64,000 nt of DNA from Phyto melanocephala (lineage: Eukaryota; Arthropoda; Insecta; Diptera; Rhinophoridae). The stretch is taken from positions 124,953,395 through 125,017,394 of the forward strand of contig OW799234.1 of assembly GCA_941918925.1 (NCBI GenBank), written 5' to 3'. A model generated the notes under the pieces. It saw nothing but the letters and a program-made list of their open reading frames with translations, ran no database searches and was not told the DNA's origin. This document shows positions 20,401 to 35,400 of the stretch, one piece after another. Made by a program: the position numbers and the translations under genes. Positions within the stretch are counted from its first letter, which is position 1. Every line of letters starts with the position of its first letter.

Positions 20401-23400
20401 TCTGTTTTGTCTGCATAACATTTGTCTATAACGGCGCTCCACAGACAATATTCTATAGGTGTTAAATCACAGTTTCTTGGCGGTCAATTGACATTAACTT
20501 TTCGGCTTATTAAATATAATCAAACAGCCATCAAACGTTGTACCTAATAAATAGATTGTGGCATGAGATGTGTGGCAGGTTGCACCATTCTGCTGAAACC
20601 AAACATATTTACATCAATACCATGAAGAGCGGGCACAAAGAAATCAGTTATTAATGTGCGGTAGGTGTCTCCATTGACTGTTATGGTTGCGCCGTACTCA
20701 TTTTCAAAGCGCACCAAAGTCAATCGTAATGGGTGCATTGGTTTCTGTAAGACCACGTTTGGGATTTCTGTGCTCCAAATACGGCAATTTTGCTTTTTAC
20801 GCAACCACCGATTTAGTGGAAAAAGTGCTCAAAAATTGGGTTCATCGAATACGTTCCTGAAGTAGATGTCGTGGAGGCCATTTGAATAACGTTTTATTTA
20901 GAACTTAATTGTATCGATTGTACTTCACATTAAATAAAAATTTTTTGAATTTTTCTTAAAGAAATCATATCACTCTTATTGCAAAACCTTTTATAACCAG
21001 TAAACAAGCAGAAGTATTTCTTTTATAACTAACACTAATTTAAGGAATTCTTACTATAAATAATCCAGCATTTGTGTAAATCCGTCTGTTTTGTAGCCAA
21101 CATTGTCGTAGAGTCACACATTTTTATTAAAAACTTTTTTTCAAATTATTTTTTTAATACAACAATTTTATTTTCTATTTTTTCAGTTTGTCTTTTTTTT
21201 TTTTTTATACAAAAAAATCGTAGTTAAATTAAAGATGAAAACAATTGGGAAAATGTTTTCAAGCTCTTTTTTTTCTTCTAAATATTAACTTTGTCAATGG
21301 GCCAATTCAAAGTAGACTCTCATATTGTACTATGTCATATAATTCATATTAATATGACTAGTGACTTTGAACACCTTTTGTTAACAAATTATGTATTTAA
21401 TGCAAGAAAGAAGACAAAGAGATGACGCTGTTAAAAATTGTATGTATACAGGAAAGAAGAAAATAGAAAATATTCTCTCTGAGAGGTGAGAAGCGAAGAA
21501 ATTCTCTCTGAGAGACAGTATGGTTAAAAGTATAACATAAACAATTTCTTATACATGGGAAACAAATGTGTAAAGTCATATTATATTTTTTGTATGGAAA
21601 TTACTAACAAAAATTTTATGCATGCATAAAATAATATGAAATAGCACAAATATGACTGATATGCAACCACTTTGAATTGGCCCAATGTGTATGTACAATA
21701 TACGCGTACAATACATAAATATGTATTTTTGTATGGTTTGTTTTTGACTCGTTGATATTTTTTTTAATACAATTTAATTTAATTCAAATTTCATACTAAA
21801 TACTTAACGTTCTAATTAATGAGTTTACAACTGTTTTATAATTTAAATAGAAATTCTGCTCTTGTTTTTAAATAAACACTTTTGCAGCACCATAATAGTT
21901 TGTCATATTTTTATTGGCGTTAAAACAACATGATTTTTAGTAAGATTTTTTCTACACAAATTTAACAAAATATAAAGTTTTTTTTTTTAAATTTAATTTT
22001 AATTGCAGCCAAATTTGTAATATACAGATGCTTTTATATGAACAAATGTATTAGAAAAAAAAAAATATAAAGAAACACTGTTAACCCGTTCGTCAATAAG
22101 AGTGTACTAAATTGTTAAGGCTTGATAAAACCCGTGGACAGCATCCCAGAAGTGCCCATATGGCCCAAAGAAAGAAAAAAAAAAACAGAAAAATAACATC
22201 ATTATGTGAGCATATTGTATATTTAAATGCGGAAAACTGAGAGTAAATATGTATGTAGATAGAAATCATTTTTACATTTATAGGTAATAGGGATGATCAA
22301 GTTAGTTGAAATGTACATTTTTCTTTTGGTACAGTTTCAAACAAAAAAGTACAATGTTATGTCAATGACTCATTTTGGCAAAGTTTTATAAGTTTACCAG
22401 TTTTTTCTTATACCATAGACAGACGACAGCGTTAATTTGCATTAAAAGTCTTAATTCACATTAACTTATGAATTATCCCCATTCCAATGTGTATTAGATT
22501 TCACGTAAATGCACTAAATCATATTGAATTTATACTGCATTTAGCAATTTCAATATGGTAACACTGTCAAAAATGTAAAATTAAAATAGATTCGATATGT
22601 TGAAATTTTTTACATATTTTTTGGACTGCCTTTCAGTTAAGGTGTAAGTTTTCCTTGATACTGGTATCGTCCATCGTAAGCACGTCACTCTCCCAAAAAG
22701 TGCTGTTACGGTCCTTTAAAAAAATACCATATACCTACATATGAATTATAACCTCCATGAAAAGATACCATTAAACCTACGAATTTCCACAATCCCTTTC
22801 TCTTATTTCAGAGTGTCCTTCTGCCATCACAACTTGTAGCAACATGTTCAGATTTGTGATTGCTAGTGCATTTACAATTTTTACTAAATGCATTAACTGT
22901 CGTCTGTCACAGCAAAATTTTAATTTGCATTAGTGAGATTTTAATGCAAATTAACGCAGTCGTCTGTCTATGGTATTATGTAATTAATTTCTAGGGTTTT
23001 CGATTATTTGACATTTTTCAAAAAGCTGTTATTGAATAAAAAAAAGTTTAGTTTTTAAAAACTGAGAAAAAAACCGGTTAACAAATAAAGTCAGTTAAAC
23101 ACTAAAATTAAAATGCAACATTTGTATATGCGGCTTTTAAAAAAATCTAGTTAATCTTGTGACAGTGAATTTTTTACATTTAGAGAAATTAGAAAACAAA
23201 ATCAGAAACAAAATAAAAACTAAAATAAGATTATAGATCGAAAGCAACAACAACTAACAATACTCCAAATATCAACATTTGGTAAAAAAAAAGGCTAAAA
23301 ACCCGGGTTTATTTCCGGTTATGTACAGTATCGATCACCCTTACACATAGTAACGGGTGTTTCAATAGTTCCGCTACCATTTTGATTGCCTATAAATTTG

Positions 23401-26400
23401 CTCAAAGAAAAGATAAGTAAGTTTGGTTTTTATAAAAAGTTTCTTTGGTCCTAAAATTTTTTTTCCTTATGATTGAAAAACTATATTTGCTAAATGTTGA
23501 CCACGATTCGCTATGCAATTTAGGGCTCTTTTTTAAAGCATTTTTCATGACATTCTGCAACATCTCAGGCTGAATTTCGTGACGAATTTTGGTGCTTATT
23601 CACATAAACTTTTGATTTTAAGGAACCCCATAGAAAAAAGTCCGGTGCTGTTAAATCCGAAGATCTCGCTGGCCATGCTAAATCGCCATTTCGAGAATTT
23701 ATTCGATTATTTTCATAACGAATATTTACAATAAATATTGTCACTATTTCTGCTCGTTCTTGTGGCGTTTATTTATTCATACAAAAATTTGGACGTCAAC
23801 ATAACAGAATGGTTAAAGCGAAACTGAGCTAAAATTCACATAAACAAGATGGCGAACAATCAAAATGGTAACGGGAGTTTTGCCCCACCCGATATATGTA
23901 TAAGTACACGTTAGCAATTTGTTGTTGTTAAACAGGTTCTCTCGATTATAATAACATCCTGGTGGCGAATTTGAGCGATTAAGTCACTATGACATTTTTT
24001 AACAGAATCAGTATCAAATTGCAATTATCACTAAATTATACTTAATAGAAACAGCATTATTAAATCAACAAAGTCATGACAGCGTCAATTGAATATGAGT
24101 CGATAACTTAACAAAATCATAATGATCTTGCGCTATGTTCTGTATTCCGAGTGAAATTTAATAGTTCGGAATCGTCATTGCAGTGTTGTTGTTTATACAG
24201 TCGAACTTCCCTATAGTGAATTTTCACGGGGACAGGCAAATATTTCACTATATAAGAAACTTAATTATACAGAAAGATTTCTTTTTGTTTTTTTTATTTA
24301 TTTAAGATATTCAGGTATTTTTGTTTGAACTATATTTTTCCATTTTTCTTTATCAATAAAAGCTTCAATTACATTAAGACATTTAAATACATTTGTCGGA
24401 ACGTTGCTCTCCATAGATATTTGCCATTACTTCACCACCCAGTTTCTTTTCATCGTCATCTGATAAAATCTGATGTAATCCATGACTTTCTAAACCACTG
24501 CTTAGAATATCTTCATCGGACGGAATATATATTTTTTCTTTGATGTCCCTTCTTCAATTTTATAAATTTCTAATACCTTTTCTTAAAAGAGAAATACTAC
24601 TCCGGTGCGTCATTTTCGTTTACTGAACTCGGTCAACTGATATTAAAAGGCAAATCATTAACTTTTTTGTTTTTATTTTCATATTTTGGGAATCGCAAAT
24701 ATATTACTTATTTTCTTAATAATTTTTGTTTTTGTTTAAAATTAAAGCTGCTAAAAATAGTTCATTATATGGAGACAAAAACACACGTAAAATATATTTT
24801 TGTTTCCAAAATTTTGTTCATAGTAAAGAAATATTCATTGTATGGAAATTTATTATACGGAGATCAAAATACATTGACAGTTGAAAGAAAGAAAAAGCTG
24901 TGTTCTTGATTTTAATTCATAATAAGGAGAACTTCATTATATAGAAGTTCATTATAGGGAAGTTCGACTGTAACAACAACGGAGATAGGGATGTCAGGTG
25001 ATGGGTTAAGCCCTTTCCATATCATCTTAATTTACTTTTAACGCAAGATTTTATATATTTCACTTGTAATGTTTTTTAAAGGGTCTTTAGCTCCATAGAA
25101 AAATTGTCTAGGTCTAACTAATACGGAGGCTCCTGCGACATTAAATAAACTTTGGCTGTCTATAAAAGCTTGAACGGTTAAAATTTCTTTACGACAAAAG
25201 TCAAAAAAAGCCAGCATTTGTCAGCGATGATTTAACATTAGCGTGCTACTTCCCCCGGTTACATGCCTCCATCCGGTTTATCCATTAAACTGTAAAAACA
25301 TCCCTCAAAGTATCTGGTACAATCGAGGTAAAAAAGTACAATTTAAATACTAAAATAACATATTTATGTCATATCTATACATACACACTTATGTATTTAC
25401 ATACACTTTGGTAGGAAATATTGAAATGAGAGAGTGAGTAAGTGAGAGCTTATTGAGTGATGAGCCAATTATAAATTTATTGCATTAAATTAAACTGATC
25501 AATGATCATTACCTACACCATTATGATTGTGTTTTATTGCTTCTATATTAATTAAGCAAATGTTTTGATTTTTTTTTAATTTCTTGTTAAGTACCACATA
25601 TCATTTTGACATATTTTCTAAAACCGGTCTTTTGTATAGAACTGAAGAAGATAAATAAAAAAGTATAAATCAATATTATATGTGCCTTCAACATTTCAAA
25701 GCGCGTGATTTCAAAAAATGATAATTAAGAATTAAATCATACACACACAATGCGTTTTTTTTTGGGGAATTCTTGTTAATTAGTATGTAATATTTGATAT
25801 AAATAACTGCACAGTGGGTTGTTAAATAGCAAAATAGCTTAAATAGGTTGTTTAGCTAAATTTTAATAATTATAAAGCAAATAGTTACTTATGCTTACTA
25901 CTTCCCAGCAAAAACTAGGAAATGACGTGCTTTTACTAAAACACACAATTTTCAATGACTATTCAATATTGTCTGTCTTACTAAGAAGTATTTAAGTAGT
26001 GACTTGATTTATAATGTGATACGAAAGTACTTATTTTCAGATATTTGCTTAGACACACACACTATACAATTTCATATTGCGAAATTTGCTAGAAGCTATT
26101 CAAATACATTATATTTTTTATTTAGTTTGCGACGCTAAGGGTATAAGTAATAATGATTTTGACAACAGAGGCAAAGCATTTCACTAACAAATTGATGACT
26201 TATAGATTTTCAGTGATTTTTAAATTTCAAATTAACGTATCGCTGAATACTCTAACTAAATTTTCGTCCTTAAAGAAACAGAACGACTTCTGTAAGTCCA
26301 CAATAGTAATGGCTTCTTCAGTAATGATTCATTTAAAATCAAGTACTTATTTATTGCTATAAAAGTAAGTACTTAGTAGAGTCCCTATTTGTAAGCGAGG

Positions 26401-29400
26401 GTGGTACCAATGACAACGCCGTGTTAAAATGTGTTTAGATGCCAAATTGTAAGTAGTGAAGAACTGTTTTCTAGTACTTTTAACTCATTATTTTATAATG
26501 TGTTATTTTGCTCGGTTATGTGGGAATGGTTTACAATCAAAATTAATAATGAGCGATGAGCCCCATGTTCATATGAACGGATAAGAAGCAAATGAAATTT
26601 GTGTTTCTGTCGCAACGTTTTATTCGGAGCCATTACGTTCACTGGAAAGTTACGTCTTAGTTATCCATTTACATCCGTGACTTATTTTTGCGTTGTTGGC
26701 TTTAAGCTGGTTTATATGCCTTTCACTGGTGCTTATGCCAGATAGATCATCAGTAGACCCTTTTACCCAAATTCTTGAAAACGTTTAAAGTGTTATAAGT
26801 TTTTATTTTTAAATTCTCATTAACAAAATGAGAATTCAAAAATTAAACGAACAACTTTAAAAAACTCTTTCAAAAACCCAGCCAACAGTTTTTCAATTTA
26901 AATTTATTTTATTTTTCTAAACCCTTTACCATTTGGCTAACACATGGTTAACACTAAAAGGTAAAAGGTTTACTGATGATCTGGCAAAAACACCTGTGAA
27001 ATGCATATAAACCAGCTTAAAGCCAACAACCAATAAATATTTAAATATTTTAAGGAAACGGCTGAAAAAAATTAATAGTTTGTAAAATGTCTGTTTTAGC
27101 GGTGAATAGGAACACTGTGCACTAGTTATAAACATTAGGCTTAACACAGAACAGAAATATGCCGACAAAATTTTGCCTGAAATTAATTTTACTTTCTATA
27201 AATAATTTAAAAGATTATGGTTTTTGTTTTACCAACAACATATGGAATACAACAATAACAACAAAATAAATATTGATGTAATGATATATGTTGTTACTAT
27301 GCGAACAATGCTCAAATAGAAATATTTTTTATTCTGAGTTAGTAGTTGTGAGCAGCAGTTGTGTGTTCTAATTGCCTGTCACCAGACGTTACAATTAGTT
27401 GATATATTTCTCATACTCGCATAAGTAGTTGAAGATAATAATGTTTTAGCCTGACGTTGTTGTTCCTTAATATCTATTCAATTAATAATTTTACGTGTTA
27501 GACTCGTTCTCTTAAATTTAAAAATTGATTTCAAATTAGTTTTTGCTGATGCAGTAAAATTGTTTGCCTAAATAAAAGGAAAATTGTTTAAATAATTTTT
27601 TTTTGCTTATTCAACAAATATTTTATTTGATTCTGTAGAACAAAATTCTTAATACAAAAATATGTTGTTTTTATTGTTTGTGAGCCAGATGGGCTAACCT
27701 CATTACTTGCAGAACTTTTCCTAAAGTTGGATGAATTGAGATTTTTTTGATAGAAATAATAACTTGACTCAACTCTCTGAGCGCATAAGTCTGCTCTAAA
27801 ACGATTACTACAGAAATTGTCTCGGAGTAGGAAGAATCAGTAATAACTTCTATTCTATAGAGCTCTAACTGTTTCTGCGGACAACTAGGGACCCACAAAA
27901 TGTGGAAAAAACACTAACTTATTTCGCTTTAATTCTACATATCGATGGCCACAAGCAGAAATGTCCTTACTCGTATTATTAACGAAATTTAGTTTTTTAA
28001 TGATTTCAACACATTTCACACAAATACACCTCGACGTGATAATTTAACACAATAGTTTTAAAAAATATATTATAATGCTTTTTTGTCTTCTTTTGTAAAG
28101 TTACAATTATTTGAGTTAGGTCCTGTAACCAACGATACATATACAGTGCCACCTCGCTTAACGCAACCCTCGATAAGCGCAACTCCTCGATTATTGCAAC
28201 TCGTAAATTGTTTGCATTGTTGACTCAGTTAACGTCACTTTAAAAAAAACCTCAGTTATCGCAACTTTTCTCCCAAAATGATCAATGTGTCATTTTTATT
28301 TAGATTTTTTAGCTTCAGATTTACCGCTATTCCAACACGCAAAGAAAAACTATGGTTACGACATGGTCAGGACGGTCATATTATAGTTTCTATAACAATA
28401 TTTGGTTGTCGAAAACAAGTAATAGTTATTTGTGTTTCATTTCATCATATATTTTGTCACAATAATCAAGCATTTGTTTGAATTGTATCATTTAATGTTT
28501 ACTTTTCGTAAAAATTTCAAAATGGTTACCATTTTAAAATATCATGATTTAAAAAAAATAATCAAAAGTATTAAAAATTACAAATAATCATTAAATAATA
28601 AGTGAGACAACAGTATGATTACAAATTAATCAAGTTATGATTTTTTAATAATAATTTGATTTCAACTGTTCTTCTTCTTGCTGAATAAATTTTTATTATT
28701 TTAAAAGTTTGAGATGTCAAAAAAATTAACAAAAATTTTGAAAAATTAAAGAAAATCTAAAAATTAACGAGAAAATGTAAAAAAATATTGGTAAAAAATT
28801 GCAATTATTGGTAAGAACAATCAATATGTGTATGTTACAGCAAAATACAATAATTTGCCGAAAAAAAGCAAAGATTGTCGATTTCAATTGTAGTCATATA
28901 TATGATTATTGAATGATACTTTAATTAAACATAATAATGATAACTGGTTACCATTATATGTTATAACCATAATCATATCATTCGATTATGGTTACCACAA
29001 CCATATTTTTCCTTTGCGTAAAGAATACTGAAATATGCGTGTTGCACTTGTTTTTTGTAGATTGTATTCAGTTAAAAGAATCTCTTTTTCGTGAAAGGTT
29101 GTTATATTTACATTGAATAAAACTTTCAATTAAACAAAAAAGTGATATTCGTAATAAGCTTGAAAGAAGCATATCTATAAAAGTGATTTGCGATGCATAT
29201 AAAGAGCACAAATCAACAATATCCAGAATTAAAAAACATTAAGCTGCATTAAAAAAATTCGTTGCAAATGCTGATTTTGGACCAGGCAAGCGTGTTACAA
29301 TAAGAGCTTGTAAATATCCAAAAATGGAAAAGGATTTGTACAAGTGAAGCCATATTAAATCATAAAAGGTAATTTGCGTTCCAAAAAATTGAGATTCGGT

Positions 29401-32400
29401 TATCCCAACAACCTCAGATTTCGCAACGGCTAAAATTTCTATTAGTTGCGTTGAGCGAGGTTGCACTGTAAATATTAAAATTGTATTTTTATGTTTTAGT
29501 GAAACTTTACAAAACATCATAAAATGTAAAAGTTTTTAGAAGAGCAAAAAAATCAAAATCTTTTATAATATCATTTGTATAATCACGGCATTAAGCACAA
29601 GCGAAGTGCCTTAGACTTTTTTGATTTGATTAAAAATCTTAAAAATCAACTTATTTCGACTTAATATCTTTTGTCATAAATCCACAGTTGTGATTTCTTC
29701 GATAAAAACCATTTTTTTAATTTTTCAAATTGTTAAAAATATATAATTCTGAGAAAATTTTGAGCTAAACTGAAGTAAATTAAAAAAAAACTTTTATAGT
29801 CTTGTTTTTTTCCCATAAAATGTTTCTATTTATTTAAAAATAAAAAATAAACTACAAATTATGTGTGTTTTTACTACTTATATTGAACAATGTACGAAAT
29901 AATATTTTGTGTTAACTTTATGTTACACAGTGGTTAAATACCCATAACTTTTGACTCAATTAATATTTAGTATGGGTTTTATTTAGGTTTAAATTAATAA
30001 GTTATTTTATCTAATTAAATTATTTTAATTAATAAAATTAAATGATAATAAAAAAACGAGGGATTACAAAAAGGCTTTTAAATTTATGTTCTTAACCAGA
30101 ACTAGTAGAAATAGTTTGAATTTTTCAGCATCATTTTTTTTAACAAAAGGTACTGGAAAAAAATTACATTTTTGGCTCTTGTTGATCACCAAAACAAAAA
30201 TTTTTTCTGGCAGCCTTCACGCCACTGTGCGGCGCTATGACTATTTACGCGATTTGTTTGTATGTATTTTCTTTTTTTTTTTATGAAGTCGTGTGAACTA
30301 AATGGATTTAAATTTAAAATTTAAGCTTTTAATGCTCATTATTTTTATTTTTAAAAATTGTTTTATTTAAACAAATAAGAAAAATCCAAGAAAAATAATT
30401 AAAATATAATGGTATTTAATAGCACATTAATTTTCAAAAACAAAACAATGATTAATGGTGAATGGAAAGTCTGTCTGGTTTTCTATTTATTTACTATAGC
30501 CATATAATAGCAAGTTATTTACCATCTTAATTAAAAGTGCGAAGGATCATTTCCTGTTGTTTTGCAACAGACCAGAATTTTAGGCGGGAAGTAAAACTTA
30601 ACTCTCGGTGAACTATAGACTGCTTCACTGGGCACCATGGACAACTTACTACATTAATATGGGATAAATTGAATGTCTTAAAAAATTGTTTTTTAATTTG
30701 CAGAAAAAAGAAAGAAAACCTTAAAAATTTTGCAAAAAAATATAATAAATCTATGGCTAAAAAATGTTAATTGTTCATTTAAAATGTTTTTTTTTTTCAA
30801 TAAAAATTGTAAAATTGTCTGTCAGTCCATTGCGTTCATTCGTCCGTGTCTTAAATCAAAACATCACAAAGAAAAATTTTGTTTATTATAATATTCTTGT
30901 TTTGTTTTTATTGTAAAAATTTTCCAAAAAAGCTGAAAAAAAAATACAAATAAACAAACATTAACCAATTCATAATAGAAAACAAAACGAGAAACAAAAT
31001 TGTTTATAAAAACAAATACTGTGTTTATTGAAAAAAAAAAAACGAATTAAAAGTGAAAATGACTGTATTATGAATCATTCGTGAGAATTTTTCTTCAACG
31101 AATTCAGTTTATTCATCTTCCTTGAGTAGAAGCCTATGTGTGTGTGTGTGTGTATATATATTTTTATTATACCCTTCACCTGTGGTGTACAAGGGTATAT
31201 ATAGCTTTGTCATTCCGTTTGTAATTTCTACAATTTTCATTTCCGATCCCATAAAGTATATATTTTCTGAAAGCTTATGAATAGAGGAGTCGATTAAGCC
31301 CTGACCGTCTGTCCGTCTGTCCGTCTGCCCGTCTGTCCGTGTGTTGGTTGAAATCAACTTTTAGAAGCAACTATATGTTCCTCAGATCTGTATATGGTAT
31401 CAATCTCTTGGAAATATCCAGGAATGAATCGCTATTGAAATTCAGCACAATCGCCCCATAACTTTCTGAGATATGAGCAAAAAACCACGACCACCTCGTT
31501 TTTTTTCACAATTACAACAACAACATACATACATAGATACATGTAAAAAACATACCAAACAAAAAAAATTACAAAAAAAAAAAATATTAAAAATAAGAAA
31601 AAAATAATAAAAAAAACTAAAAAAAAAAATTTTAAAAAAATTTAAAAAAAAATTTTAAAAAATTTTAAAAAAAATTTTAAAAAATTTTTTAAAAATTTTT
31701 CTAAAAAAATTTTTTGAAAAAATTTAAAAAAAATATAAAAAAAAATAATAAAATATAAATAATATATTAAATAAAATAAAATAAAATTTTTTTGGCTCAG
31801 CTGGGATTCGATGCCACATTTATTCTAACGTGTACGTATGCACGTATTTTATATGGGATGAATGGTGATACAAACAATTGTTATTGCATGACTACACGTT
31901 GTGAAGGGTATATAAGATTCGGCACGGCCGAATATAGCACTGTTACTTGTTTAACTTTACAATTGTTTGCGTTCGTCTGATCGTTTGTGAGTTAAGCAAA
32001 ATTACGAGATTTTTTTTTTTTAATTTCAATTGATGTAGACCGAAAGTTTAAACAAAATTTTATTAAATAATGTGTGCACAAATTTGGTAATTTATTGATT
32101 TAAGTTTGTTTAAAATTTGTTGTTTCATACTGTAAAGTTAATTATACAGTTTGCTGTTTATTATATAAACCCCATAAAGTAAGGGCGTTCAATTAAAGCC
32201 TGATGTTCACTATGTCAGGCGAACTGTTGTCAAACTCCATATAAAATAATTCGTAATAAATACTAATCAGTACAATGCAAGGCGAACTTATACAAGTAAA
32301 ATTACCAGCCCAGCTGATTGGGAGGCATTTTGTCAAAATTTGTTGAATTCCCTTTGATTCCATTTATTATTGCTGGGATTGAAAATGAGATTTTAGTTGC

Positions 32401-35400
32401 GGTATTAAACAGTTCATTTATGTAATTTTTTTGACTATTAATGTACCAAATCGATGTATATTTCTTGCTTTTGCACAATTTCTAATGCGTTTTAAAAATA
32501 TATGTATATCCTTCTTTTAATCAAGTTTTATTAAATTAAACATATCAAAACAACTTTTCCAACTCTGATATACGAGTTGGCTTTGACAGAAAATATCCCC
32601 AAAAAAGTTGCTTTGTTGTATCATTTCGGCGTTGCATATACCTGTATGAATATGTCTTGCTACAATGCATATAGGTCTGGCGAGCTACATTTTTTGGCCA
32701 AAACTCAAACTTTTTTTCCTATATTTGTTGTTTGAGTATTATAGCAAACACTTCAGATAAACAAAAAAAGTAATTTGTTTTTGAAAATTTGATTTAATTG
32801 TTACTCTATGAAGTGAGAAAGTTCAATACTCTAATTGCAGTGGTTAACTGAAACACGTGGTGTAGTTTTTTGTTTAATTTGAGTCACAGGTTACACGGAA
32901 ATAAGATAGCTATTTAAATCTATTAGCTATGAATATTAATGACGATGGTAAGTATTTCAATTTATAATAGTAAAATATTTAATAAAAATTATGGTAATAA
33001 GAAATTACGTCAAAAATTTTCATAACCTCAAAATCAGTGATTTTAACTTTTTATTAAAAAATATATAAATAGTATATAACTTTCATATTTCAAGCGATTT
33101 CAACAAACCAAAAACGCACAAAATTACAGTGATATTTGGTGCTTACGAATTATCAATCATTTTCTGCTAGTTGTTGCATATTTAGTTTCAGAAAGCTTTT
33201 GCTTCAAAAATTGTGATTTACTCAGAGTTTGGCTAAGTGGAAATAAAAAACAAGAAAAAACCGAACGTGTTTTACGTTATATATTGGAAAAAATCGGAGA
33301 AACAAATATAAAAAATATCTTATTAAAAAAACTCGAGTGTATACAACTGAATATTTTAGTTTTGACCAAAAAATGTGGCTTGCCAGACCTATGTGCAATG
33401 TTTATAACGTAAAGAATACATATATGACATTTTTCTGTCAACATTGAAACAACATTTTATTTCGTACGAGTTATTTTCTCGATTTTTAAAATTATTTTTG
33501 TATTTTAAATTCTTCGTGTGTGACCTTATCGTTTTTTTAAGTACAGGACAATTACGCCGTAGATAGGGTTACTTTGCCAATCTAGTCGGACATTTGGTCA
33601 AATTTAAGTACGCAGCACTACATACAAGAAAATTTTGCAACGTTTAGTTTGAGACTTGTCGTTTTGGAACACACTTAATATCAAAAAAGTTACTCAATTT
33701 TGCTTGGGTACTTTATTGACTTTTTGCGGTTTTGAGAAGGGGGAAACCTCCTTTTGCCAATAAACTTATAGTGACGATAAAACATGTTCTTCTTAGGAAA
33801 ACTTTTTCCCCTTTCTCCGACTTTTCCTTTTTTTAAGTTTTACCCGCCCATGACTTTGCCAAGTTTCATTGATCTAGGAGCACTTAATAAAAAAGTGATG
33901 ACCCCAATGTGCGCTGGTGACCTAAGATGTATAATAAACATTAACTAGTTAACTCTGCATTCTATATATGAGAGTTTTGCTAAAATTAATTTTAAAACTG
34001 CTCCACTAAAAATTTTTTTTCAAAAAATAAAAAACAAGTAGAAATTGCACAAGCAGCGTTGTCGTTGGTAACACTGTGCATGAAATTGACACTTTTTTTC
34101 GTGACAAGCTGGGCACCTGGCGTTTTAACATAATTCGGGTACGCTGAATCTAGTGGTGCCCGCAGTTTTTTAAGATTGGCTCTGGTTTTTGAGATATACC
34201 GTTATTTCGAGGTGGAGGAGGTTGCACAACATATGTTCGCGTAACGCTTTAGCTTATTGAAAAAACTTAAAAAACCGAAATTCCGCAATAAAATTTCCTT
34301 TAAGATGAGTAAAAATTTTTTTTAATATCCGCAGTCGTTTTAGAAACAAAATTTTTTTTGAAAAAAAAAATTAATTTTTTTAACAAAATTTCAAAATTTT
34401 TGTTTTTTAAAAATTCATAAAAAATTAAAAAATGCAGCTAGGCTTCTAGTTTTTTGCAGACATATAAAAAACGAAGCTGCAAACAAAACAAGCCATAAAT
34501 TTTTGTTAAGTAGTTAAAGTTTAAGTTTTTAATAATTTTTAAAAAAAAATTTTTTATTTTTCGAGCTTGAGGTCCGTTAAAAACATTAAAATAAATAGCT
34601 ACCCCTACACGGGCCAAATGCATGCCCAGCGCAACTTTATTTTTCATTCCCATCATTTGTTTCTAAGGCCTAGGATTCACTCCTAGGAGGATAAAATATA
34701 TGACCGACCTCCAATGTCTTTTGTTCTTAACATTTTCTCAAATTATACTTTCCCTTTATCACAATCCCTAAGGGGGGTTGCGTTTAATGAAATTCTTAAA
34801 TTAATTAAAATTTGTCGACTTTTGTGAATAAAATCAAAAGTTGCTAACATATTTTAAACATTTATAACTTGTTTTGTTTGCAGCTCCGTTTTTTTATATG
34901 TCTGCAAAAAACTAGAAGCCTAGCTGCATTTTTTAATTTTTTATGAATTTTTAAAAAACAAAAATTTTGAAATTTTGGTAAAAAAATTAATTAAAAAAAA
35001 AAAAAAAATTATGTTTCTAAAACGACTGCGGATATTAGAAAAAAGTTTTACTTATCTTAAAGGAAATTTTATTGCGGAATTTCGGTTTTTTAAGTTTTTT
35101 CAATAAGCTAAAGCGTTTTTGAGTTACGCGAACATATGTTGTGCAACCTCCTCCATTTTCGAAATAACGGTATATCTCAAAAACCAGAGCCAATCTTAAA
35201 AAACTGCGGGCACCACTAGATTCAGCGTACCCGAATTATGTTAAAAAGACAGGTGCCCGGCTTGTCTGTTTTTTCAACTAGCATAGTGTAATTAATTTAA
35301 ATACTTTGAGCCAGTTTGATCTATCACGGTTGCAGGCTTAAAACTTGTCGTTAGAATCGTAAATTTTTATTTGGCAGAAGTGTGTGTTCTTGTGCAAGGT

